Shown: positions 1-5,682, numbered from the stretch's first letter. The stretch is 7,584 bases of DNA from Vulcanimicrobiota bacterium (GCA_013289785.1 JABCZE010000067.1:1-7584); one strand, 5' to 3'. The notes: a model not told the origin generated them from the sequence alone. Numbers and translations are program-made.

Positions 1-2
1 GC

Positions 3-1397
3 GCTTTCGGCGCTGCCCTAATCGCCGCGCTGGGCATCACGGCGTGCGCCGGCGGCTCGAGTAGCGCCACAACGGGCGGCGCGGTGCCGTCTTGGCTCTC
101 GACGGCCACAGGGAGCGGCAGCGGCGGGAGCTCCAACTACATTTCGCACGTCGTGGTCGTGATCCAGGAGAACCGCAGCTTCGACGATCTCTTCGCGACG
201 TTTCCGGGTGCCGATGGAGCGACTGGAGGGATGGAAAAGCTGCCATCGGGAGACCAGTACGTTCCACTTCAAGAGGTCGACCTGGTCTCGCCATGCGACT
301 GGGGCCACTCGCGGAACGGCTATCTCAAGGCTTGGGACGAGGGTGCGATGGACGGGTTTAATCTGGAGGGCGCCGGCGCCAGTGGGAAATGCCCGGGACA
401 GGCCGGCACCAAAGTCTACCAATACGTCAACCCGTCGGAGATCGGGCCGTACTGGCAGATGGCCCTGCAGTATGTGCTGGCCGACCAGATGTTCCAGACA
501 CAAGGCAGCGGCAGCTTCACCGCGCATCAGGACCTAATTGCCGGCGGCACGATTCTCAATGGGAGCCAGACCAAGAGCCTGGTCGATTTTCCTTCCGCCC
601 GGCCATGGGGATGCGACGCGCCCGCTGGAACGGTAACTTCACTACTGATTTCGCATCCGCCAAGTAGGCTGAAACTAAGGTACAACAAAGGCCCGTTCCC
701 GTGCCTCTCGTACGCGACGATGCGCGATCTGCTCGACGCCGACTTTGTTTCGTGGACGTATTACTCGCCGCCGGAACGAAAAGGAACGGGCGCGTTCTGG
801 AACGCCTTCGACGCGATCGCCGCCGTGCGCCACGGCCCCGAATGGAAGACCAACATCCGTGACTCGAGCCAGATCTTCTCCGACATCACGCAGCTCAAAC
901 TTGCCAACGTTGCTTGGGTCGTTCCCGACCACGATAACTCCGATCATCCCGGCGCCACGAAAGACTACGGACCATCGTGGGTCGCCAGCGTCGTGAATGC
1001 AATCGGTGAGAGCAGATACTGGGACTCGACTGCAATCGTCATCGTCTGGGATGACTGGGGCGGATTTTACGACAACGCCCCGCCCCCGTTCATCGATCAG
1101 TGGGGCGGATTGGGCTTTCGCGTTCCGATGATCGTCGTATCGCCTTACGCGCGATATGGCGCGAGGGGTCCCGGCCTCGTCGAACACGAGCAATACGAGT
1201 TCGGCAGCATCTTAAAATTCATCGAGAATATCTGGGGTCTGGGGCAGTTGGGCACGACGGACACGCGCGCCACGAGCATCATCGACTGCTTCGACTTCAC
1301 GCAGCAGCCGCGCCAGTTCCAGCGGATCGGCTCCCCGTACTCCCGCGCCTTCTTCGAGCACCAAAAACCCTCGTACTTGCCCGTCGACAGCGAGTAG
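3..1397 (+). CDS. Lipid-anchored phosphoesterase, phospholipase C / acid phosphatase family (5' end missing)
   Basis: Metal-dependent hydrolase of the phosphoesterase family (Pfam PF04185 type), which removes phosphate or phospho-head groups from phosphoesters. The frame is open from the left edge. It encodes a hydrophobic stretch ending in a lipobox (I-T-A-C, Cys codon 45-47) and a Gly/Ser linker, so the true start lies left of the window and the GTG at 84 is internal. Family motifs run in order: ENRSFDDLF (Glu 168-170, Asn 171-173), GSGSFTAHQ (about 504-530, the region of the nucleophilic Ser/Thr), a WVVPDHDNSDHP block, WDDWGGFYD (Asp pair 1050-1055), FRVPMIVVSPYAR, and HEQYEFGSILKFIE near the end. 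In AcpA and relatives the Glu-Asn and Asp-Asp pairs bind metal; all four are present, so activity is likely. Expected location is the cell surface or periplasmic face. The substrate (phospholipid or phosphomonoester) cannot be told. Next gene on the same strand is IF-1, with no evident functional link. Confidence 0.9.
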   Translation, partial: AFGAALIAALGITACAGGSSSATTGGAVPSWLSTATGSGSGGSSNYISHVVVVIQENRSFDDLFATFPGADGATGGMEKLPSGDQYVPLQEVDLVSPCDWGHSRNGYLKAWDEGAMDGFNLEGAGASGKCPGQAGTKVYQYVNPSEIGPYWQMALQYVLADQMFQTQGSGSFTAHQDLIAGGTILNGSQTKSLVDFPSARPWGCDAPAGTVTSLLISHPPSRLKLRYNKGPFPCLSYATMRDLLDADFVSWTYYSPPERKGTGAFWNAFDAIAAVRHGPEWKTNIRDSSQIFSDITQLKLANVAWVVPDHDNSDHPGATKDYGPSWVASVVNAIGESRYWDSTAIVIVWDDWGGFYDNAPPPFIDQWGGLGFRVPMIVVSPYARYGARGPGLVEHEQYEFGSILKFIENIWGLGQLGTTDTRATSIIDCFDFTQQPRQFQRIGSPYSRAFFEHQKPSYLPVDSE

Positions 1398-1430
1398 CGC
1401 GAGGCCGCCGGTTGCGCGCAGGAAGGATTT

Positions 1431-1511
1431 ATGAGACAATCCCTCCCGGTCTTCAAGACCGAATTCCTATTTGTTTTTGAAAAGAGTATGTCCGATAGCT
1501 ATTCGCAATAG
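1431..1511 (+). CDS. Possible 26-codon leader ORF overlapping the 5' end of the IF-1 gene
   Basis: An ATG at 1431 follows an AGGAAGGA ribosome-site-like run (1420-1427) and opens a 26-codon frame that begins MRQSLPVF and stops at TAG 1509-1511. It lies out of frame with the IF-1 reading and overlaps the proposed TTG start at 1471. The ribosome site is far better than anything preceding the IF-1 candidates. It could be a leader peptide, the true 5' end of the IF-1 gene displaced by an indel or sequencing error (a +1 shift would join them), or chance. The peptide resembles nothing I recognise. Confidence 0.3.
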   Translation: MRQSLPVFKTEFLFVFEKSMSDSYSQ

Positions 1512-1824
1512 AACCCGCGGGCGAGGGCCTCGCCCCGAAAAGCCAAAGGTTGCCCAGACTGCCAAAGAAGCGCCGCTCGAGGTGTTCGGCAGCATCAAAC
1601 AAGTCTTTCCGAGTACGACGTTTTCGGTCGAACTGGATAACGGCCACGTCATCCTGGCGCACATCGCCGGTCGCTTGCGCCGCCACCGCATCAAGATTCT
1701 TCCCGGAGACCGAGTGGAGATCGAAGTCTCGCCCTACGACTTAACCAAGGGGCGGATCGTCTACCGTTATCGCGCCGGCGAAGAGCGCCGGAACCCGCAA
1801 CGGAACGGGCAAGCCCCCTCTTAA
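1471..1824 (+). CDS. infA: Translation initiation factor IF-1, with N- and C-terminal extensions
   Basis: IF-1 is a small OB-fold protein that binds the 30S A site and assists IF-2 and IF-3 during initiation. Residues about 31-101 (counted from TTG 1471) match the family along its length: [10 protein letters not shown], then [20 protein letters not shown], and the diagnostic [15 protein letters not shown]. Ordinary IF-1 is about 72 residues. This reading has about 30 extra basic residues in front and a 16-residue polar tail ([10 protein letters not shown]...), a little like the longer second IF-1 copies of some proteobacteria. The start is unresolved. TTG 1471 has no ribosome site, and the only later conventional start is GTG 1582, which would remove the conserved AKEAPLE. 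No ribosomal-protein genes adjoin, so this may be an additional copy, but the rest of the genome is not visible. Identity of the core is secure; the 5' boundary is not. Confidence 0.88.
   Translation: MFLKRVCPIAIRNRTRGRGPRPEKPKVAQTAKEAPLEVFGSIKQVFPSTTFSVELDNGHVILAHIAGRLRRHRIKILPGDRVEIEVSPYDLTKGRIVYRYRAGEERRNPQRNGQAPS
1477..1505 (+). promoter_or_regulatory. Possible sigma-70-like promoter in front of or inside the IF-1 gene
   Basis: TTGAAA at 1477-1482, a 17-base spacer, and TATTCG at 1500-1505 lie in the most AT-rich pocket of this region. The -35 matches five of six consensus bases; the -10 matches only TAT. If used, transcription would start near 1512, after the TTG start at 1471, and would force a later IF-1 start. 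The phylum's promoter consensus is unknown, so this is tentative. Confidence 0.22.
1519..1535 (+). other. GC-rich RNA hairpin in the IF-1 5' region
   Basis: GGGCGAG (1519-1525), loop GGC, CTCGCCC (1529-1535) form a perfect seven-base-pair stem. It lies in the extra N-terminal coding stretch, just after the possible promoter and the stop of the small leader ORF. It could limit access to the IF-1 message. No U-tract follows, so it is not a standard terminator. In GC-rich coding DNA such stems also occur by chance. Confidence 0.3.
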
Positions 1825-1830
1825 GAGGGG
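1815..1830. terminator. Palindrome at the IF-1 stop codon, possible bidirectional terminator
   Basis: CCCCTC TTAA GAGGGG is a perfect 16-base palindrome: six-base-pair GC-rich stem, TTAA loop. It contains the IF-1 stop codon (TAA 1822-1824) and ends 13 bases before the stop of the convergent - strand gene. Its position between two converging genes suits a shared terminator. There is no T-run on either side, so intrinsic termination would be weak. Confidence 0.4.
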
Positions 1831-1842
1831 CGGTCTGACTCC

Positions 1843-2217
1843 CTAGTATCTCGCGCTAAGCTTGAATCGGCCCGACGTGCAGATCTCGATGATCTGCTCG
1901 TTGCTTAGCCGTTGGAACGTCTTCTTGGCGTACTCGAACGGCTCGCCGGCATCGGTTGCGTCGTACCGGGCTTGAGCGCCCGGATTGAGCTGCGGACGCT
2001 GTTGGAGCGTCTGCTTTTTGAAGTTGACGCGATAGGCCAACTCTTTTCCGAATAGCACGATCTCCCCGCGCGCATTGGCATAGCCGCCAAAGACCGGCTC
2101 CAAAAGCTCCGAGAGGGCGCGGCCGGAACCGCCGGCACTAATAGCGAGAACGGCGACTGGCGAAAGGGTGGTCTGCATCACCTGAATTGAACATCCGTAG
2201 CGCTTGAAAGGTTGCAT
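1843..2217 (-). CDS. Hypothetical protein, 124 residues
   Basis: I do not recognise this protein. It is called because its frame is the only long one in this stretch and its composition looks protein-like, with charged and aromatic residues well mixed (for example FGKELAYRVNFKKQTLQQ and LSNEQIIEICTSGRFKLSARY). A mildly hydrophobic, Gly/Ser-ending stretch at residues about 18-32 (LSPVAVLAISAGG) might be a weak signal or simply part of the fold. The start is uncertain: ATG 2217, GTG 2181 and ATG 2178 are all in frame and none has a properly spaced ribosome site. It lies 46 bases after the lipoprotein gene on the same strand with no clear terminator between, so it may be the last gene of that operon. 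Two Cys residues are present (positions 9 and 113 from ATG 2217). No function is proposed. Confidence 0.6.
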   Translation of the reverse strand: MQPFKRYGCSIQVMQTTLSPVAVLAISAGGSGRALSELLEPVFGGYANARGEIVLFGKELAYRVNFKKQTLQQRPQLNPGAQARYDATDAGEPFEYAKKTFQRLSNEQIIEICTSGRFKLSARY

Positions 2218-2263
2218 GCGGGCGCCGGCTGCTTTTGGCTAGGGGCTCTTGCCTCGGGATTCT

Positions 2264-3466
2264 TTAGTATGCAAACTCCTGAAGCTGATTGGATCCCGGC
2301 CCGTTGACCCAGCCGGTTCGCGTCCCCGGGTTTATCGAGATTCGGACCGGGATGACGAAATCGCCCGCGTAGGTGAAGTTAAAGCCGTTGATCGACTCCA
2401 ACAGGGCGCCGCTCTCCTGGTAGACTTGAATGCTGCTGCCCGTACTCGACGTGCTCGAAATCGGTTGTGCGACGAGAAAGAGCTTGTTCACCGGATCGCT
2501 GGCGACGAAGCCGCCGGCATAATACTGGCCTCCGCCGTTGGGCAGGAGCTCGTGAGTCCCCGTCTCTTTCGCTAGGTCGTAGAACTCGAGGCCACCGTCC
2601 AGCTCCGTGGTCGTGCACGCGATGCCGGTGGCGGAGTCGTATCCGATTCCGTTAGCATATCCGCAACCGACCGAACCGGGGCACGCGACGCCGGCGAACT
2701 GTTTGAGCTTACCCGACTGTAAATCGATCGTCGTGATCACCGGCGGCGGTCCGCCTGCCGCGCCGTAGCTCGGCGAGCTTGCCATCACGGCTAAGTTATT
2801 GACCGTATCCTGGGTTAGCTGCGGCGCCGTACCGAGCGAAAACTCACTCGCGTTAAGCGTGATAACCTTACCGAACGTGCCCTTTGCAACGTCGGAGACC
2901 AGCAGCTCCGACGGGTCGGAACCTTCGCGTTGATAGCCGAACAAAACGACCGTGCTCGTGCTCTGGTTGGGCGCCCACTGCAGCACGTTGAACAGCTTGA
3001 CCGGGGGGACCCATTTTCCCGTGAAGCGTTCCTTCGTCACCGGGCCCAGCAGATGGTACATATCCTTTGCCGGAGTTTGACCCGGCTTTCCGGCCTTTTG
3101 AAAATCCACGAGCCCGACATCACCGTCGAAGATTCCGTCGGCGACATAGTCGTCGCCGCGCGCCACCTTGGCCCCTTTGAACTCCCCGAGCGTTTTGGTA
3201 ATCTTCCCAGTCGTCGCGTCGAAGGTCTGCACGGAGATATCGGTCAGGCTCGCCGACGCCAGCACACCGTCGTTCCCCTTCTGATCGACGTCGAAGCCGA
3301 AGATCTCGCCGCCGTCCGACGTCGAGAGCACCGGGCCCAAGGACCCGCCGGTGCTCTTCGTGACGGCCGCCGAAGCCGCGGCCGGTGGGACCGTAAAGTT
3401 GTTACTGCTGCCGCACGCGGAGATGCCGGCGATAGCCAGCGCGATCAGCAGCCTTCGCGCTAGCAT
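2264..3466 (-). CDS. Secreted lipoprotein, probable beta-propeller-like, unknown function
   Basis: A 400-residue protein with a textbook lipoprotein signal: MLARR, a hydrophobic core, then lipobox ISAC with Cys18, followed by a Ser/Asn- and Ala-rich tether (about 19-40). The mature part is a series of short beta-strand-like units of the type 'value, strand, SGK/TGK turn' (FDATTGKITKTLGEF, IDLQSGKLKQFAG, IQVYQESGALLES). This looks like YncE/quinoprotein-like beta-propellers, but I see no exact WD or NHL signature and no catalytic motif. Three Cys cluster in about 26 residues (GVAC..VGC..GIAC). Start ATG 3466 overlaps the previous gene's stop in ATGCTAG (3460-3466), and no Shine-Dalgarno is seen, so translation is probably coupled. 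A surface-anchored binding or scaffold role is inferred only from the fold impression. Part of the operon reading from 4532. Confidence 0.85.
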   Translation of the reverse strand: MLARRLLIALAIAGISACGSSNNFTVPPAAASAAVTKSTGGSLGPVLSTSDGGEIFGFDVDQKGNDGVLASASLTDISVQTFDATTGKITKTLGEFKGAKVARGDDYVADGIFDGDVGLVDFQKAGKPGQTPAKDMYHLLGPVTKERFTGKWVPPVKLFNVLQWAPNQSTSTVVLFGYQREGSDPSELLVSDVAKGTFGKVITLNASEFSLGTAPQLTQDTVNNLAVMASSPSYGAAGGPPPVITTIDLQSGKLKQFAGVACPGSVGCGYANGIGYDSATGIACTTTELDGGLEFYDLAKETGTHELLPNGGGQYYAGGFVASDPVNKLFLVAQPISSTSSTGSSIQVYQESGALLESINGFNFTYAGDFVIPVRISINPGTRTGWVNGPGSNQLQEFAY

Positions 3467-4125
3467 TTGCGGGTGAGATTATAACCCGGGCCCGACAGGT
3501 GTTTTCCGTCGGGCGAGAGTTTGAGCGTGTGATTTCCGTAGTACGTGAGCGTAACGGTCTCACCGTCGATGATCCAGTTGCCGGAGACGCCTTCATTGTC
3601 GGTAAGATCGCCGTTGAGTTGCATGTTGAACGACAGCTTGGGATCGTTGTCGGATACCCAGCTGCCGACCAGATTGGTCGTGGCGCACCCCGTCGGGACC
3701 GGCGTGGCGGTCGGCATCGCGGCTAACGGCGTTATCGCGCCGCCGTAGAATTTATGTGCGATGTTCAAACAGAGCGCGTGAGCCGGATAGGGGTTCGCCG
3801 GCAACTGAACGGCGCAAATAAAGGTGACCAGGTAACCTTTCGGGAGCGGATAACAGCGAACGGCCGCACCGGACGAAGCCGCGCCCGTCGCAACGTTCTG
3901 CCCCATGGCCGACCACTCACCGCTGCCCGGTGAAGACTCGCTTGCGCCGGGCAGGTACGTCTCCAACGCGGCCTTCGCCTTTGCACTGCAATCGCTTAGC
4001 GTGCCGGAGTCGCTGACGTAACGAATTCCCGTCGAGAGATCGACGGAGGCAACCGCTGCGGTCTGGGACTGCGAGCCGAGGAAGATCGCTATGGCGAATA
4101 GCCAGAGCCCACGTTTGACGTTCAA
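3460..4125 (-). CDS. Secreted two-domain protein: four-Cys domain plus lipocalin-like domain
   Basis: 221 residues. A Sec signal peptide covers about residues 1-26 (MNVKRG, hydrophobic core, cleavage near AVA or VAS). Domain one (about 29-127) is a paralogue of the whole mature product of the gene just upstream. It keeps four Cys at 46, 91, 104 and 119 and the blocks SGEW, RCYPL, YLVTFICAVQLP and ALC. A Pro/Thr-rich linker follows (about 128-146). Domain two (147-221) has the WVSDNDPKLSF, NWIIDGETVTLTYYG and LSPDGKHLSGPG pattern of small lipocalin-like beta barrels, and is bracketed by Cys147 and a Cys as the very last residue. The start is TTG 4125, two bases after the upstream stop; no in-frame ATG or GTG exists before the preceding stop codon. 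Translation is probably coupled on both sides, since its stop lies inside the next gene's ATGCTAG. Export and disulfides are inferred; function is unknown. Confidence 0.82.
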   Translation of the reverse strand: MNVKRGLWLFAIAIFLGSQSQTAAVASVDLSTGIRYVSDSGTLSDCSAKAKAALETYLPGASESSPGSGEWSAMGQNVATGAASSGAAVRCYPLPKGYLVTFICAVQLPANPYPAHALCLNIAHKFYGGAITPLAAMPTATPVPTGCATTNLVGSWVSDNDPKLSFNMQLNGDLTDNEGVSGNWIIDGETVTLTYYGNHTLKLSPDGKHLSGPGYNLTRKC

Positions 4126-4127
4126 CG

Positions 4128-4532
4128 TTATCGCGCCCCCGAGTCAAACGCTGCGGTTATCTTTGTGCACAGGGCCGCGGCGCTATCCGGGCTGGGCGGC
4201 ACCTGAGCGGCACACGTAAAGGTTACGAGATACGAACCCCCGAGCGGATAGCAGTGAACCGCGGCGGCGGTCGTCGAGCCGTTCGCCGAATCCGGCGCAC
4301 CGAATGCTAGCCACTCGCCGGTATCGCCGCCGAGCTCGACGGCATCTTGCAGCACCGAATTCAACGCGGCCTTAGCCGAATTATTACAGGCGCTCACCGG
4401 CTGATTCGCAACGACCTTGCCAACGCCCACGTTCATGTCGAGCGCCGCCGGTGCGCGCGCGGAAAGTGATCCAAAGGCCACGATGAGACCGACGGCCAGC
4501 AACGCGACACGACAGCGAGAGATTCTCGTCAC
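4128..4532 (-). CDS. Secreted four-cysteine domain protein (first gene of operon)
   Basis: 134 residues. The signal peptide is MTRISRCR, a hydrophobic stretch, then ARA/APA cleavage sites near residue 26-29. The mature part is one domain with four Cys (49, 94, 107, 122). Over 84 residues it aligns without a gap to residues 43-126 of the neighbouring gene product, with about 38 identities by hand count, and the Cys spacing is identical (45, 13, 15). Shared blocks are AKAAL, GEW, CYPL, YLVTF.CA.Q and ALC. The start is GTG 4532: an exact AGGAGG lies five bases upstream (4538-4543), the best ribosome site in the window. It is the first gene of the - strand operon. I do not know the family. Two disulfides in the periplasm or outside the cell are inferred from the even, conserved Cys count. 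Confidence 0.85.
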   Translation of the reverse strand: MTRISRCRVALLAVGLIVAFGSLSARAPAALDMNVGVGKVVANQPVSACNNSAKAALNSVLQDAVELGGDTGEWLAFGAPDSANGSTTAAAVHCYPLGGSYLVTFTCAAQVPPSPDSAAALCTKITAAFDSGAR

Positions 4533-4537
4533 GGTAA

Positions 4538-4543
4538 CCTCCT
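4538..4543 (-). promoter_or_regulatory. Strong Shine-Dalgarno deciding the GTG 4532 start
   Basis: On the - strand this reads AGGAGG, five bases before GTG 4532. It fixes the first gene of the secreted-protein operon at a non-ATG codon and suggests that ribosome loading for the whole coupled operon occurs here. Confidence 0.85.
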
Positions 4544-4594
4544 GGAGCGAGGGCGTTAGACGGGGGGGACGAACGTTCCCGCGGGAGATTTGCC
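4544..4594. promoter_or_regulatory. Divergent intergenic region with palindromes
   Basis: This stretch separates the start of the - strand secreted-protein operon from the + strand CHEC gene, so promoters for both should lie here or just inside the genes. It holds a run of seven G (4562-4568), the palindrome GAACGTTC (4571-4578) and, sharing a base, CCCGCGGG (4578-4585). GGGAG at 4583-4587 is the ribosome site of the + gene, seven bases before GTG 4595. The palindromes could be an operator shared by both directions. I see no convincing sigma-70 -35/-10 pair. Confidence 0.35.
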
Positions 4595-4825
4595 GTGACT
4601 ACCTCAAAACGAAAAATCGACACCATCTACGAGTTGCGTAAGGCAGCCGAAAGCAAGGCGCTGGCGGAAAAAGCGCTCGAAGACGATCCGGGGGCCGAAC
4701 GCCGCGACCAGTTGCTGCACGCTCAAATCAAGCTCGAAGAGAAAACGATCGAAGCGATTGAAGTTTGCCACGAATGCGGCGGGACCCATTCATCCGACCA
4801 GGCTCACCCGCAGAGTACGCCTTAG
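4595..4825 (+). CDS. Small helical protein with CHEC motif
   Basis: 76 residues starting at GTG 4595 behind GGGAG with seven-base spacing. Residues about 5-57 are strongly helical and charged (YELRKAAESKALAEKALEDD, RRDQLLHAQIKLEEKTIEAIE), consistent with a helical hairpin or coiled coil. The C-terminal end has Cys58-His59-Glu60-Cys61 followed by GGTH and His71, which could form a single zinc site (C-x2-C plus one or two His). DksA/TraR proteins use four Cys, so this is not clearly one of them. No signal peptide, so probably cytoplasmic. It is divergent from the secreted-protein operon, and its TAG stop interlocks with the TAA of the convergent GHKL gene (4822-4825). A regulatory role is only a guess. 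Confidence 0.7.
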   Translation: MTTSKRKIDTIYELRKAAESKALAEKALEDDPGAERRDQLLHAQIKLEEKTIEAIEVCHECGGTHSSDQAHPQSTP

Positions 4826-5226
4826 CGGCGCGCTCGAGGGGGCAGGTTTTTGAAGAGCCGCAGCCCAGTGCCGCCATCCATAAACTCGATGCCGTCGACG
4901 ACCTCGTGCATGATGAAGAGGCCGTATCCGCGTGGCGCGCCCTGTGGCGGCGGGTTGACGCACGCCGGCGGTTTAAAGCCCCGTCCCTGGTGCCGTATTT
5001 CGGCAACCAGTCGCCTACCATCCATCCAGCAATCGACCGACAGAACCGGGCCTCCCCCGTGCTCGACGCAGTTAGCGAGCGCTTCGCCGGCACCCAACTC
5101 GAAACCGATCAGATCCTCACCGGAAAGCCAGTTGGCGGCAAACGCTGCGATGAGCGTCCGTGCTTCCCTTGCACCGGCCGCGGAGCAGGGAAAGCGCCGG
5201 CTAAACTGCGGAGTGCGGTTCACCAT
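4822..5226 (-). CDS. RsbW-like GHKL ATPase-fold protein (anti-sigma/regulatory kinase type), atypical G1 box
   Basis: 134 residues matching the HATPase_c_2 family of serine/threonine anti-sigma regulatory kinases (RsbW, SpoIIAB and relatives). In well-studied members these bind or phosphorylate an anti-sigma antagonist or sequester a sigma factor. The N box is GAGEALANCVEHGGG (Glu48, Asn52, Glu55-His-Gly). The G1 box, normally D-x-G-x-G, reads HQGRGF, with His79 (codon 4990-4992) in place of the adenine-contacting Asp. The G2 box GYGLFIMHEVVD (100-111) is normal. ATP may be bound poorly or differently. The start is ATG 5226, three bases after the upstream gene's TGA, without a Shine-Dalgarno, so translation is probably coupled; GTG 5223 is an alternative. 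No STAS-domain partner or sigma factor lies in the window. The stop interlocks with the convergent gene. Confidence 0.85.
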   Translation of the reverse strand: MVNRTPQFSRRFPCSAAGAREARTLIAAFAANWLSGEDLIGFELGAGEALANCVEHGGGPVLSVDCWMDGRRLVAEIRHQGRGFKPPACVNPPPQGAPRGYGLFIMHEVVDGIEFMDGGTGLRLFKNLPPRARR

Positions 5227-5229
5227 AAC

Positions 5230-5682
5230 TCAGTTCGGAGGTTGCGGTCCCGCAAGCCCGCGGATTTCCATGACCGTATCGTTGAGCAACTGGGCGTCTT
5301 TCACCGCCGCCGGACTCGCAGTACTCGGCGGCGGGCAGGTGACGTCGTTTGAAACCCAGCCTTGCCACTTCACGCGAATCGTCGAGCCGAACGACGCGCT
5401 TTTGGCGCACGATCCGGCCGGCACGTTGTCGTTGCGAACCGCCGGCAGGGCCGTAAAGAAACGTGCTACGGTCGCTTTCGGAACGGTAAACGGCTTCGGA
5501 CTCGACGTTCCGAACGTGATTGACGCGGTACCGTCGGAGTGCACGACGATTTGGCTCGCGCGCGAGTTGGTCGAACCGGAATCGACGATTACTGCGCTAT
5601 CGATGGGTGCCGCCCCAACTAAAACGATGGCGGCGTAGGCCGTGAACAACAGGGTTGAAACTCGCAGGGCCGCTCGCTTCAC
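5230..5682 (-). CDS. Secreted two-cysteine hypothetical protein
   Basis: 150 residues. The signal peptide begins MKRAALRV and continues through a hydrophobic core to about residue 25 (GAAP). The mature part has a strand-rich pattern, IVVHSDGTASITFG, then VPKATVARFFTALPAV, then SCAKSASFGSTIRVKWQGW and DVTCPP. The two Cys (92 and 116) probably form one disulfide. I have an impression of similar exported proteins from soil bacteria but cannot name the family. The start is GTG 5682, because GGAGG lies five bases upstream; the TTG at 5694 would put the ribosome site inside the gene. It is cotranscribed with the RsbW-like gene three bases downstream. The start is 37 bases from the divergent PAHR gene. 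Function is unknown. Confidence 0.75.
   Translation of the reverse strand: MKRAALRVSTLLFTAYAAIVLVGAAPIDSAVIVDSGSTNSRASQIVVHSDGTASITFGTSSPKPFTVPKATVARFFTALPAVRNDNVPAGSCAKSASFGSTIRVKWQGWVSNDVTCPPPSTASPAAVKDAQLLNDTVMEIRGLAGPQPPN

Noticed and set aside
84..86. GTG as the start of the phosphoesterase
   Set aside because: The frame is open upstream and encodes a lipoprotein signal with lipobox Cys at 45-47, so this GTG is internal.
369..380. GGCGCCGGCGCC palindrome
   Set aside because: It lies inside the phosphoesterase coding sequence, encodes ordinary Gly/Ala codons, and such GC palindromes are expected by chance here.
675..1193. A 172-codon open frame on the - strand
   Set aside because: It lies opposite the core motifs of the phosphoesterase and has no motif of its own.
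2930..3463. A 177-codon open frame on the + strand
   Set aside because: It is antisense to the lipoprotein gene, whose signal peptide and lipobox are clear; the composition is Arg-rich shadow-like.
4553..4580. Extracytoplasmic-sigma-like promoter on the - strand (GGAAC ... GTCTAA) before the secreted operon
   Set aside because: The two halves resemble sigma-E elements, but the spacing is about four bases shorter than the known optimum and spans a run of seven C. Not called.
4850..5638. A 262-codon open frame on the + strand
   Set aside because: It lies opposite both the GHKL gene and the secreted two-Cys gene, is Pro/Ser/Arg-rich with no motif, and is the usual antisense by-product of GC-rich coding DNA.
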